Positions 1-7,428 of a DNA stretch of 18,966 nucleotides are shown here, in pieces. The position numbers and the translations under genes were made by a program. Each line of letters starts with the position of its first letter. The stretch's first letter is position 1. Under the pieces are notes generated by a model. That model did not search any database and was not told where the DNA came from. It saw nothing but the letters and a program-made list of their open reading frames with translations. The DNA comes from Actinobacteria bacterium UBA2184 (lineage in GTDB: Bacteria; Actinomycetota; Coriobacteriia; Anaerosomatales; Anaerosomataceae): positions 80,792-99,757 of the forward strand of contig DCVQ01000007.1 in NCBI GenBank assembly GCA_002328745.1, read 5' to 3'.

Positions 1-1130
1 GCGACCGCCTGCACCGCATCGATGCCCGCCTCGCGAGCGCCGTCGCGGGTGCGGCCCACTACCGCGACCTCGGGGAACGTGTACACGCACGCCGGGATGC
101 AGTCGTAGCGCACGCTCTCGAGCGCGGCCTCAGCGCCCACCGTCTTGAGCTCGGCGACGGCGTTGCGGGCGGCGACGACGCCCTCCTCCTCGGCCACGTG
201 CGCGAGCATCATGCCGCCGATGAGGTCCCCCACCGCGTAGACGCCCTCCACGTTCGTGCGGAAGTTCTCGTCGACCTTGACGGCCGCGCGGTCCATCTCG
301 ATGCCCGCCTCGGGATAGCCGAAGCCGGCCGAGTTGGGCATCCGCCCGACGGCGCTCATCACGATATCGGCCTCGAGGACGGCGCCGCTGCGCAGCGTGG
401 CCCGCATGCGCTCGCCGATGCGCTCGACGGTCTCGACGGCATCGGCGAGGTGGAAGGTGACGCCCATCGCCTCGAGCGCCGACTGGGTGAGGCGGACGAC
501 GCGCTTGTCGTTGCCGGGGAGCACCTGGTCGACGAGCTCCACGACCGTGACGGTGCTGCCGAACGAGGCGTAGGCACACGCGAACTCGAGGCCGATGACG
601 CCGCCCCCGATGATGACGATCTCCGAGGGCAACGCTTCGAGCGAGACCGCCTCATCGCTCGTCCACACGCCGGGCATGGCGTGGTCGATGGAAGGGAGCT
701 TGAAGGGCACGGAGCCGGTCGCGAGTATCACTGCGTCGCCCGTGACGGTCTCGCCGCCCTCGGCCGTGGAGACCTCGACGCTCCGCGGAGAGGCCAGGCG
801 CCCCTCGCCGCGGACGACACGCACCTTGAGGCGCTTGGCGGAGCCTTCGACCTGGCCGACGAGCTCGTCGACGACCGCCTCTTTCCGGCGCCTGAGGGCC
901 GGCAGGTCGACCTTCGCCGGCTGCGCGATCAGCCCGTAATCGGACGCCCGACGCGAATCCGCCACGATGTGGGCGGAACGCAGGATGGTTTTGGTGGGGA
1001 TGCAGCCCCAGTTGAGGCAGGTGCCGCCGAGACGGTCGCGCTCCACGAGCGTCACGTCCGCGCCAAGGCGTGCCGCCTCGAACGCGGCTCCGTACCCTGC
1101 CGGGCCGCCACCGAGCACGATGATGCGCAT
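1..1130 (-). CDS. lpdA: Dihydrolipoyl dehydrogenase (FAD/NAD disulfide reductase), 3' end outside window
   Basis: Flavoprotein that oxidises dihydrolipoyl groups with NAD+, as in the glycine cleavage system or 2-oxoacid dehydrogenases. The N-terminal dinucleotide fold is seen as VLGGGPAGYGAA (residues 5-16). The redox disulfide motif GGTCLNWGCIPTK spans residues 36-48, with C38 and C43. A second nucleotide fold, VIIGGGVIGLEFA, follows, then the FAD motif AVGDL. The dimerisation domain begins with IPACVYTFPEVAVVG near the edge. About 376 of the usual ~460 residues are visible; the catalytic His-Glu pair lies beyond position 1, so activity cannot be confirmed. The ATG at 1130 has GGGAGG six bases upstream. 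It lies 50 bases after the selenoprotein gene. A GCTACAAT element at 1176-1169 could give it its own transcript. A related flavin disulfide reductase acting on the neighbouring thioredoxin-fold selenoprotein is an alternative that I cannot exclude. Confidence 0.93.
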   Translation of the reverse strand, partial: MRIIVLGGGPAGYGAAFEAARLGADVTLVERDRLGGTCLNWGCIPTKTILRSAHIVADSRRASDYGLIAQPAKVDLPALRRRKEAVVDELVGQVEGSAKRLKVRVVRGEGRLASPRSVEVSTAEGGETVTGDAVILATGSVPFKLPSIDHAMPGVWTSDEAVSLEALPSEIVIIGGGVIGLEFACAYASFGSTVTVVELVDQVLPGNDKRVVRLTQSALEAMGVTFHLADAVETVERIGERMRATLRSGAVLEADIVMSAVGRMPNSAGFGYPEAGIEMDRAAVKVDENFRTNVEGVYAVGDLIGGMMLAHVAEEEGVVAARNAVAELKTVGAEAALESVRYDCIPACVYTFPEVAVVGRTRDGAREAGIDAVQAV

Positions 1131-1168
1131 GAGAGACCTCCCGCGGATCGCCACTTGCCGTGCGGACG

Positions 1169-1176
1169 ATTGTAGC
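1169..1176 (-). promoter_or_regulatory. Candidate -10 element for lpdA
   Basis: The minus strand reads GCTACAAT, whose TACAAT matches five of six positions of the -10 consensus. It lies 38 bases upstream of the lpdA ATG, just past the selenoprotein stop codon. No good -35 hexamer is seen at 16-18 bases. The call rests on the resemblance to other GCTAnnnT elements in this window. Confidence 0.35.
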
Positions 1177-1180
1177 AGCC

Positions 1181-1495
1181 CTACGCGGTCGGCTCCTGCA
1201 GCGGAGGCCCGGCCGCCTCGGCGGCTTCGAGCGCCGCACGGACCGTCTTCACGTTCACGGGATCGACCGGGAACCGTCCGTCGACCACCACAAGCGCACC
1301 CTCATGCGCGGGGGCTTCGGGCTCCCACTGGCGGATGATCAGCCGGTCCCGCCATCTCGGCCACCGCGCAACGGCTTCGACCAGCCGCAGCTCGTAGTCT
1401 CAATCCGGGCACGTGCGGAAGACGTCGACGACGATGTGGTGGCCGACGGGCGGCGCCGACGGCGTGTTCACGCCCGATGCGCCTGTGGTCGCCAT
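1181..1495 (-). CDS. Thioredoxin-fold CxxU selenoprotein (in-frame UGA read as selenocysteine)
   Basis: This 104-residue frame runs from an ATG at 1495 to a TAG at 1181 with one internal TGA at 1402-1400 (codon 32). The residues before it are VVDVFRTCPD, so the TGA occupies the second redox position of a C29-P30-D31-U32 motif. This sits just after the first beta strand, as in thioredoxin-like and Rdx/SelW-type proteins. After it the same frame continues with helix-like (DYELRLVEAVARW) and strand-like (GALVVVDGRF) segments and a final VKTVRAALEAAEAA helix, all in normal codon use. A SECIS-like hairpin starts seven bases past the TGA. The usual cis-proline before the third strand is not seen (HEGALVV). 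The likely role is thiol/selenol redox chemistry; the substrate is unknown. The start is weak (no clear Shine-Dalgarno; the MoaE-like stop lies 20 bases upstream, so coupling is possible). The alternatives are a pseudogene or a sequencing error, but the hairpin and CxxU position argue against both. Confidence 0.82.
1365..1394 (-). promoter_or_regulatory. Bacterial SECIS-like hairpin
   Basis: Downstream of the in-frame TGA (1402-1400) the transcript can fold with CGGCU (1387-1383) pairing with AGCCG (1376-1372) around the apical loop GGUCGA (1382-1377). Below this are a G-U pair, a U-U mismatch, two further GC pairs, an A-G mismatch and two more GC pairs. The loop begins 17 bases after the UGA. 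In E. coli fdhF the GGUC loop begins 18 bases after UGA, and an unpaired U in the stem plus loop G and U are needed by SelB. Here the mismatched U and the GGU of the loop take equivalent places. The fold was done by eye. Confidence 0.75.
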
Positions 1496-1515
1496 GGCGG
1501 TGTCCGCGGCTCGCG

Positions 1516-1896
1516 CTAGTCGGCCGGACGGTGCTCGGTCTCGGTGACGACCTCGGTCTTGATCATGCGCACGAGCGCCTGAAGCGCGTCGAAGACGTTG
1601 TCGCGTATGTCGCCGCCGACCATCACGTACATGATGTCGTCACCGACCTCCAGATGCCCCTCGTTGATCCAGGCCCGCACGACCGCAACGCCTTCCATCA
1701 GACCCGCGGAATCGAGGATCTCGGCGAGCCGGTCGCGGTCGACCGCGAGCTCCATGCTGACGACGGCGCGGCCGTCGCGCGAGTACGACCGGACGACGCC
1801 GTTGTGGCACAGATACATGCCGACATCCGCGGCGCTTTCGTCACGCTTCGCTTCGGCCAGCCATTCATCGAGACTCGGATGGGCGATAGCGGTCAT
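1516..1896 (-). CDS. MoaE-like protein (molybdopterin synthase large-subunit family, divergent)
   Basis: The 126-residue protein resembles MoaE, which inserts sulfur into precursor Z with MoaD during molybdopterin synthesis. The MoaE-like layout is visible: an N-terminal helix, HNGVVRSYSRDGR (residues 31-43) in the place of the GTVR-type strand, WINEGHLEVGDDIMYVMVGG (77-96) in the place of the HRxGxLxVGDxxVxVxV region, and a closing helix with K113 in MIKTEVV. The usual HR pair of MoaE is replaced (INEG; GDIRDN) and the second catalytic lysine of the WKxE motif is absent, so standard activity is doubtful. The ATG at 1896 is preferred over upstream methionines because GAGAGG lies about eight bases before it. 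It follows the phosphoesterase-TorD gene by 56 bases and precedes the selenoprotein by 20. No MoaD is nearby. Confidence 0.75.
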   Translation of the reverse strand: MTAIAHPSLDEWLAEAKRDESAADVGMYLCHNGVVRSYSRDGRAVVSMELAVDRDRLAEILDSAGLMEGVAVVRAWINEGHLEVGDDIMYVMVGGDIRDNVFDALQALVRMIKTEVVTETEHRPAD

Positions 1897-1930
1897 GGAT
1901 CCGCCTCTCATCGGTGCTGAAAACGCCCCG

Positions 1931-1938
1931 ATGATAGC
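1931..1938 (-). promoter_or_regulatory. Candidate extended -10 promoter before the MoaE-like gene
   Basis: The minus strand reads TGCTATCAT, an extended -10 (TG-n-TATCAT, five of six matches), ending 34 bases before the MoaE-like ATG. No convincing -35 is present, which extended -10 promoters can tolerate. It would start a transcript carrying the MoaE-like gene, the selenoprotein and lpdA. Confidence 0.45.
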
Positions 1939-1952
1939 ACGCGCGCAGCCAC

Positions 1953-3470
1953 TCACGCGTGGTGCAGGTCGCACCCCTCAGGAACCGCGTGGCGCAGCGT
2001 CAGCGCCTCGCAGACCAGGAAGGCATCCAGCGCAAACCCGGCGTAGCGGACGACCGGATCCTTCGCCTCGCGCGCGGTCACCACCGCGAAGAGCATGGCC
2101 CAGGTGGACAGGTGCTCCACGAAGAACCGCCTCGCAGCGGTCGCGGTGTCCGGATTGCCGGTCAGGCATCCCCTGAGGCAGTGGGCCATGAAGCGCAGCT
2201 CGACAGCGATATCGCCCGGATCTCGTTCGCCGAGGGCGGCGACGCGCACGAATCCCGTCCGTTTGTAGGCGGCGCCGAGGCTCGTCATCGTCTCGGCCGG
2301 CGTGCCCGCCGCGTAGGTGAGCTCGCTCGATGAGAGCACGTTCGCGAAGGGATCGAATCCCTTCCCACGTCCGTACATGCGCTCTCGCTCGGCCTCGAAC
2401 GCCGCCCTCCCGACCACGGACCGCAACACGAGGTCCGCCTGCTCGAACGTCTCCGCGACCAGATCGAGATCGACATGCGGGCCCGTCCGGCAATCACGCA
2501 TCGACATGCGGAGACGCCGGACGGAGACGGCCACGTCGGCGACATCGTCGTTGAAGATCGATGCAAGGGACTCGTACGACACGATGCGGCTGTCGATGGA
2601 GCACGAACAGGAGGAGAGCCTCGTGCCGATGCCCGAGACCTCGGTCGCGCCGGTGGGCGCCAGCATGTCCCGCACCTCGGAGCCTGTGCGCAGTGCCGCC
2701 GACAGCGTCGCGGGCAGACCGGCCTTCGCCATCTCGCGCACGACGGGCTCCGGGTCGTACGCGACGCGGTGTACGTACGTCCCCAGCCATGAATCGGTCG
2801 TCCCGATCCGACGCGCTGCGATGTCCTCGGGCACCTCGGCCAGGACCTCGTTCTTGGCGCCGATGATGAGCTCGACCCACTTGGCCCGGGGGTCGCCATC
2901 GCGCTGTCTGCCCACCGAACCCGCGTTCACCCAGTGGACGGTGCCTTCGCCGGCGGGGAACGACCGGTGGTACGGGATGTGGGTGTGCGCGCAGCAGACC
3001 ACGTCCGCGTCGTTATCGGCGGCGATCCCGATCAGCACCGACGGTGGTGTGTCTTCCTGCAGGTCCTCCGCCGTGCGCCGCGGACTCGCGTGGCACAGCA
3101 AGAAGCGGGCGCAGTCTACCTCGAACCCGGCGGTCCGCGGAAGCGAGCAGAGATAACCCGCGTCCGGAGGAGTGATGCTTCGTATGGTGAACCCGAACGA
3201 CTCGGCTCCGTCCAGCATCTCCTCGGGGGTGCGGAACGTGCTTCCGCAATCGCCGAGATGCGCGCCGATCGCGCGGTCCCAGTTGCCCTGCACGACCGGG
3301 TCGCCGAGCGACCTCACACATGCGACCGCCTCGGCGGGCCGGGGACCGTAGCCGACCAGATCGCCGGCGCACCAGCGCTCCTCGACACCGTGCGAGGCGA
3401 TGTCAGCCAGGACCGCTTCGAGCGCGGGCACATTGCCGTGCACATCGCCGTAGAGCGCGATCCTACGCAT
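1953..3470 (-). CDS. Metallophosphoesterase fused to a TorD-like chaperone domain
   Basis: One uninterrupted 505-residue frame. Residues 1-220 are a calcineurin-like phosphoesterase of the MJ0936/YfcE type: YGDVHGN (7-13) with D9 and H11, GDLVGYG (36-42), GNWD (62-65), LCHASP (125-130), CAHTHIPYH (160-168) and VNAGSVGR (181-188), so the metal ligands are complete. Residues 221-297 are a linker holding a CSC cluster (288-290). Residues 298-505 look like the TorD/DmsD family, all-helical chaperones that guard molybdoenzyme subunits before export: YESLASIFNDD at the start, YKRTGF, then ERDPGDIAVELRFMAHCL (415-432), which matches the E-x-x-D-hydrophobic-x-x-E core, and FFVEHLSTWAMLF (449-461). 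It begins five bases after metF, so it is probably cotranscribed. The fused function is unknown. The phosphoesterase call is secure and the TorD call is good. Confidence 0.85.
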   Translation of the reverse strand: MRRIALYGDVHGNVPALEAVLADIASHGVEERWCAGDLVGYGPRPAEAVACVRSLGDPVVQGNWDRAIGAHLGDCGSTFRTPEEMLDGAESFGFTIRSITPPDAGYLCSLPRTAGFEVDCARFLLCHASPRRTAEDLQEDTPPSVLIGIAADNDADVVCCAHTHIPYHRSFPAGEGTVHWVNAGSVGRQRDGDPRAKWVELIIGAKNEVLAEVPEDIAARRIGTTDSWLGTYVHRVAYDPEPVVREMAKAGLPATLSAALRTGSEVRDMLAPTGATEVSGIGTRLSSCSCSIDSRIVSYESLASIFNDDVADVAVSVRRLRMSMRDCRTGPHVDLDLVAETFEQADLVLRSVVGRAAFEAERERMYGRGKGFDPFANVLSSSELTYAAGTPAETMTSLGAAYKRTGFVRVAALGERDPGDIAVELRFMAHCLRGCLTGNPDTATAARRFFVEHLSTWAMLFAVVTAREAKDPVVRYAGFALDAFLVCEALTLRHAVPEGCDLHHA

Positions 3471-3475
3471 CGCAG

Positions 3476-4342
3476 CTACCCCGCTCCCCCCAGTATCCGG
3501 CCGATTGCCGCATCGAGGCCGAGAGGCATCACATGCACGCCGTCGGCGATATCCCGGATACTGGCGACCTGCTCGGCGGCGAGCGCTATCGCCGCATCGG
3601 CGGGGTCGTGGGCACGTCGGATGCGGTCCGCGATGGCGTCGGGCACCATGAGCCCGGCGAGCTTGCTGTTCACGAAATCGATGACGCGCGGGCTCTTGAG
3701 GACGAGCACGCCCGCGATGACCTTCGCGCCAAGAGGTCTCACCGCCTCGACCGCGCGCTGGAGTTTGTCCATGTCGAAGATGGCCTGGGTCTGGAAGAAC
3801 CGCACCCCGGCCTCGATCTTCTGCTCGATGCGCGCGAGCTGAACGTCCCAGGGCTCGGCCTCTGGGAACATCGCTGCACCGACATAGAAGCCGGTGCCGC
3901 CCTTGAGGTCGCGGTCCATCATGTCGTGGCCTTCGTTCATGCCGCGAGCGATCGAGGCGAGTTGCGTCGAGTCGAGGTCGAAGACGCCCTTCGCGTGCGG
4001 ATGGTCGCCCGCACGCGGGTCGTCGCCGGTCACCACGAGCAGGTTCTCGAGGCCGAGCGACCAGGCCGCGAGCAGATCCGACTGCAGCGCGAGCCGGTTC
4101 CGGTCGCGGCAGGTCTGCTGGAAGATCGGCTCGATCCCGCGTTCGAGCAGCGCCTTCGATGCGGCGAGGCTTGAGAGGTGCAGGCTCGCTCCCTGGTTGT
4201 CGGTCACGTTGAGGGCGTGGCAGTGCGGCGCCAGCAGATCGACCGCGGCGTGCATGCCGGCAAGATCGGTGCCCCGCGGGGGAGCGACCTCGCCGGTGAC
4301 GACGAACTCGCCGCCCTCGAGCATGTCGCGCAGGCGGCTCAT
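3476..4342 (-). CDS. metF: Methylenetetrahydrofolate reductase, catalytic subunit
   Basis: Reduces 5,10-methylene-THF to 5-methyl-THF on a flavin. The 288-residue barrel shows the family's landmarks: TGEVAPPRG near the N terminus, LNVTDNQGAS (about 44-53), LLVVTGDDPR with the GD pair after strand four, GFYVGAAMFPEA, and GVRFFQTQAIFDMDKL before AGVLVLKSPR. The start ATG overlaps the stop of metV (ATGA), indicating translational coupling. In acetogens and related anaerobes MetF works with the Zn/Fe-S protein MetV rather than using NAD(P)H alone. Here the product methyl-THF would feed the cotranscribed MetH. It could also belong to a Wood-Ljungdahl methyl branch, but no other genes of that pathway are in the window. 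Confidence 0.94.
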   Translation of the reverse strand: MSRLRDMLEGGEFVVTGEVAPPRGTDLAGMHAAVDLLAPHCHALNVTDNQGASLHLSSLAASKALLERGIEPIFQQTCRDRNRLALQSDLLAAWSLGLENLLVVTGDDPRAGDHPHAKGVFDLDSTQLASIARGMNEGHDMMDRDLKGGTGFYVGAAMFPEAEPWDVQLARIEQKIEAGVRFFQTQAIFDMDKLQRAVEAVRPLGAKVIAGVLVLKSPRVIDFVNSKLAGLMVPDAIADRIRRAHDPADAAIALAAEQVASIRDIADGVHVMPLGLDAAIGRILGGAG

Positions 4343-5001
4343 CGGCTGCCTCCGGACTCGCGGATGTTCACGCCGCCCGGCTTGAGCGCAGTGGAGAAGT
4401 CCTTCGGCGCGAGCGTCCGGCGCGTCGTGCGGCCCTGCTCCTCAAGTCGATGGCGGATGCGCACGTGCGTGCACTCGCGATCGGTGAGCACCTCGCACAT
4501 GCCGTTCCACATGCCGCCGCACGGGCCGTTGAGCAGGCCCTTCGGGCACGTGGTGACCGGGCAGATGCCGGCGGTCTTGTCGAGGACGCAGTCGCCGCAC
4601 GTCTGACACCGCTCCTCGAAGATGCCGTTGCGGATGACCGTGCCGAGAAAGAGCGACTCCAGCCCGGGGAACACGGGCTTGGCGATCGCGTCGGCGGTCG
4701 TCTGGACGCCGGCGCCGCACGCGAGGACGAGCACCGCGTCGGCCGAGTCGATCTCGGCCTGATGCTTGCGGCTCTCGAGCTTGGTGCCGTTGAGGTGGCA
4801 GGTGACCTCGCCGACGGTCCAGCCGGTCACCTCGTAGCCCCCGGCTTCGAGGCGGGCCGCCGTCTCTTCGAGCTCCTTCTCGCCGCCGGTGTGCGCCACC
4901 GTCGCGCACTGGCCGCAGCCCATGAGGAACACGCGCCTGGCGCCGATGCTTGTGAGATTCTCTTCGATGCGCGCCCAGTCGCGCGGCTTCGTGATGATCA
5001 T
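4339..5001 (-). CDS. metV: MetV, cysteine-rich partner of methylenetetrahydrofolate reductase
   Basis: A 220-residue protein of the MetV family (methylene-THF reductase C-terminal zinc/Fe-S domain), known from acetogens as the MetF partner that relays electrons. Cysteines cluster in GCGQCATVAH (C29, C32), at C68 and C95, and densely in RCQTCGDCVL (C132, C135, C138), GICPVTTCPKG (C147, C152), GPCGGMWNGMCE (C161, C169) and C177, a pattern suited to Fe-S or zinc binding. The ATG at 5001 is chosen because AAGGGA lies five bases upstream; longer in-frame starts exist but would run far into metH. It overlaps metH upstream and metF downstream by four bases each, so the three are translationally coupled. 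Confidence 0.92.
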   Translation of the reverse strand: MIITKPRDWARIEENLTSIGARRVFLMGCGQCATVAHTGGEKELEETAARLEAGGYEVTGWTVGEVTCHLNGTKLESRKHQAEIDSADAVLVLACGAGVQTTADAIAKPVFPGLESLFLGTVIRNGIFEERCQTCGDCVLDKTAGICPVTTCPKGLLNGPCGGMWNGMCEVLTDRECTHVRIRHRLEEQGRTTRRTLAPKDFSTALKPGGVNIRESGGSR

Positions 5002-7406
5002 GATGTCCCTTTGCGTGTGGCCAGAGCGCTCCGGACCGCACTCACGCAACCCGGCGCGTCCTCAGAATACCCCGCGCCGAGCGCGTCGGCGAAATCGCGC
5101 GTGACGACGGCGCCGCCGACCAGCACCGGCACGTCGGCCGCCTCGCGTACTGCCGCGACCGTCCGCTCCATGTTCGCAAGCGTGGTGGTCATGAGTGCCG
5201 AGAGGCAGACCGCGTCGGCCTCGCGCGCCGCATCCGCGAACCGCTCGGGAGACACGTCGACGCCGAGGTCTTCGACCAGGTACCCCTGGCTCTCGAGCAT
5301 GCTCGCGCAGATGTCCTTGCCGATGGAGTGGATGTCGCCCTTCACGGTGCCGAAGACGACCCGGCCCTCGTGCGCGGCCGAGCCCTCCGGCAGATACGAC
5401 TTGGCGCGCTCGACCGCCGCCTTCATGGCGTCGGCGGCGGCGATCAGCTGCGGCAGGAACGCCTCGCCGCGGCCGTACGCGTCGCCGAGCCGCTGTATGG
5501 CCGGGGTCAGCACGTCGGCTATCACCGACTGGGGGCCCGCGCCTCCGGCCACCAGGACATCGACGAGCCCCGGGGCCGAGTCGGCGTCGCCGCGCTCCAC
5601 GGCCAGGCCGAGACGGGTGGCCTCGTCGGCGCCCGCCGGGGGCTGCGCCGCGCTCTCCGCACCGGCCGCCGCGGTCGCGAGCGCGATCCAGCGCTCGGCG
5701 CGCACGTCCCGGCCGACGAGCACGTCGGTCGCCGCGGCCGCCATCGCGGCGTCAGGCTCGGCGCTCTCGAGCGGGTTCACGATCGCCGCGGCGAGGCCCG
5801 CCTCGCGCGCCAGCTCGAGGAACCGCGCATTCAGGAGCGGGCGGCCCGGAAGGCCATGGCTGACGTTGCTCACGCCCGCGAGCGTCGCCAGGCCGAGATC
5901 ATCGGCCACGATCCGGATCGCGTCGAGCGTGGCGCTCGCGCCGGCCTCTTCGGTGGCCGCGGCGAGGACGAGCGTGTCGGCCACCAGATCGGCGTCGGCG
6001 AGACCCGCTCCGTGCGCAGCCTCGCGCACGCGCCGCACCACGTCCACGCGCGCTTCCGCCGCGTGCGGGATGCCGTCGTCATCCAGCGCGAGCACGACCA
6101 CCGCCGCGCCGTAGCGCGCGGCAAGCGGCAGCACGGCCGCGAGCGACGCCGCCTCGCCGCTCACGCTGTTCACCAGCGCGCGGCCGGGGTAGACCTTGAG
6201 CGCCGCCTCGAGCGCCGCCGGGTCGGTGGTGTCGATCACGAGCGGCGCGTCGACGAGCCCCGAGAGCGCGAGTACGGCCTTCGGCAGCATCGCGGCCTGG
6301 TCCACGCCCGCCGCGCCCACGTTCACATCGAGGAGGGCGGCGCCCGCGTCGGTCTGCTCGATCGCGTACTCGCGCACGACATCGAGCGTTCCGGCGCGCA
6401 GCGACTCGGCCAGGCGCTTCTTACCGGTGGGGTTGATACGCTCGCCGATCACCGCGAACGGATGGCCGCCGCCGATCCGAACGACGGCGCGCGGACCCGC
6501 GATCGTGACGCCCGCCGGAGGCTCCTCGCGACGCGCGACCGGCTTCTCTCCGGCAAAGTCCACGATGGCGCCGGTGAACTCCGGCGTCGAGCCGCAGCAC
6601 GAGCCGACGAGCGTCGCGCCGGCGTCCACGAAGCGGGCCGCGTGCTCGCCCATCTCATCGGGCGTGCCGGGGAACACCGTGCGACCGTCTTCGAGCCGCG
6701 GCAGCCCCGCGTTGGGCTGCACGATGATCGGCAGCGACGTCGCCCGCGCCATACGCTCCACGAGCGGCAGCATCTGCTCGGGCCCGAGCCCGCAGTTCAT
6801 GCCGACCGCGGTCGCGCCGACCGCCTCGAGGATGACCGCGGCCTCCTCGGGGCCGGTGCCGGAGAGATCCATCCGGCCGTTGAGTCCGAAGGTGACGGTG
6901 ACGAACACGGGCAGATCGGTGACCGAGCGCGCCGCAAGCACCGCGCACCGCGCCTCCGCGATATCGGTCATCGTCTCGATCAGCAGCGCGTCCGGCGCCT
7001 CCCCGGCCAGCGCCGCAGCCTGCTCGGCGAACGCGTCGAACACCGCGTCGAAGCCGGCGGTGCCCAGCGGCTCGAGCACGAGCCCCGTGGGGCCGATGTC
7101 GCCGAGGATGTGCGGCGCGCCCCCGGCGCGCGCGATGCGCACCGAGGCCCGGTTGAGTTCGGCCACCTGGCCCTCGAGGCCGTGAGCGGCGAGCTTCACC
7201 CGGGTGCCGCCAAACGAGTTGGTGGTGGCGCACTCGGCGCCGGCCAGCGCGTACAGGCGGTGGATCTCCTCGATGATCTCGGGCGCGGTGATGTTGAGCT
7301 GCATCGGTGCGGTCTCGGGAGGGACGCCGGCGCGCTGCAGCATCGTACCCATCGCGCCGTCGAGGACCAGCACCTCGCGACCGATGCGGCGAGCGATATC
7401 GGGCAT
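4998..7406 (-). CDS. metH: B12-dependent methionine synthase without activation domain
   Basis: Transfers the methyl group of methyl-THF to homocysteine through cobalamin. The 802 residues hold three parts. The homocysteine-binding barrel is about 1-290, with zinc ligands C205 (GMNCG) and C270-C271 (GSCCGS). The pterin-binding barrel is about 310-560 and opens with GERINPTGKKR. The B12 cap and binding domain is about 590-800, with the D691-x-H693-x-x-G696 motif (GDIHSIG) that supplies the cobalt ligand. The C-terminal S-adenosylmethionine activation domain of E. coli MetH (about 1,227 residues) is missing, as in several anaerobes, so reactivation must rely on another protein. The ATG at 7406 has AGAGGAG about eight bases upstream and lies 22 bases after the ferredoxin gene. 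The stop overlaps the metV start (ATGA). Confidence 0.95.
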   Translation of the reverse strand: MPDIARRIGREVLVLDGAMGTMLQRAGVPPETAPMQLNITAPEIIEEIHRLYALAGAECATTNSFGGTRVKLAAHGLEGQVAELNRASVRIARAGGAPHILGDIGPTGLVLEPLGTAGFDAVFDAFAEQAAALAGEAPDALLIETMTDIAEARCAVLAARSVTDLPVFVTVTFGLNGRMDLSGTGPEEAAVILEAVGATAVGMNCGLGPEQMLPLVERMARATSLPIIVQPNAGLPRLEDGRTVFPGTPDEMGEHAARFVDAGATLVGSCCGSTPEFTGAIVDFAGEKPVARREEPPAGVTIAGPRAVVRIGGGHPFAVIGERINPTGKKRLAESLRAGTLDVVREYAIEQTDAGAALLDVNVGAAGVDQAAMLPKAVLALSGLVDAPLVIDTTDPAALEAALKVYPGRALVNSVSGEAASLAAVLPLAARYGAAVVVLALDDDGIPHAAEARVDVVRRVREAAHGAGLADADLVADTLVLAAATEEAGASATLDAIRIVADDLGLATLAGVSNVSHGLPGRPLLNARFLELAREAGLAAAIVNPLESAEPDAAMAAAATDVLVGRDVRAERWIALATAAAGAESAAQPPAGADEATRLGLAVERGDADSAPGLVDVLVAGGAGPQSVIADVLTPAIQRLGDAYGRGEAFLPQLIAAADAMKAAVERAKSYLPEGSAAHEGRVVFGTVKGDIHSIGKDICASMLESQGYLVEDLGVDVSPERFADAAREADAVCLSALMTTTLANMERTVAAVREAADVPVLVGGAVVTRDFADALGAGYSEDAPGCVSAVRSALATRKGTS

Positions 7407-7428
7407 CAGCGCAACTCCTCTCGTCGGC

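Noticed and set aside
198..1175. Long plus-strand frame opposite lpdA
   Set aside because: It is the mirror of the lpdA coding strand in GC-rich DNA. Its translation is rich in Arg, Asp and His without any motif, while the minus strand has all flavoprotein motifs.
1400..1402. Reading the TGA as a plain stop, giving a 31-residue peptide or a pseudogene
   Set aside because: The frame stays open in normal codon use for 72 codons afterwards, the stop sits exactly in a CxxC/U redox position, and a SECIS-like hairpin follows at the right distance.
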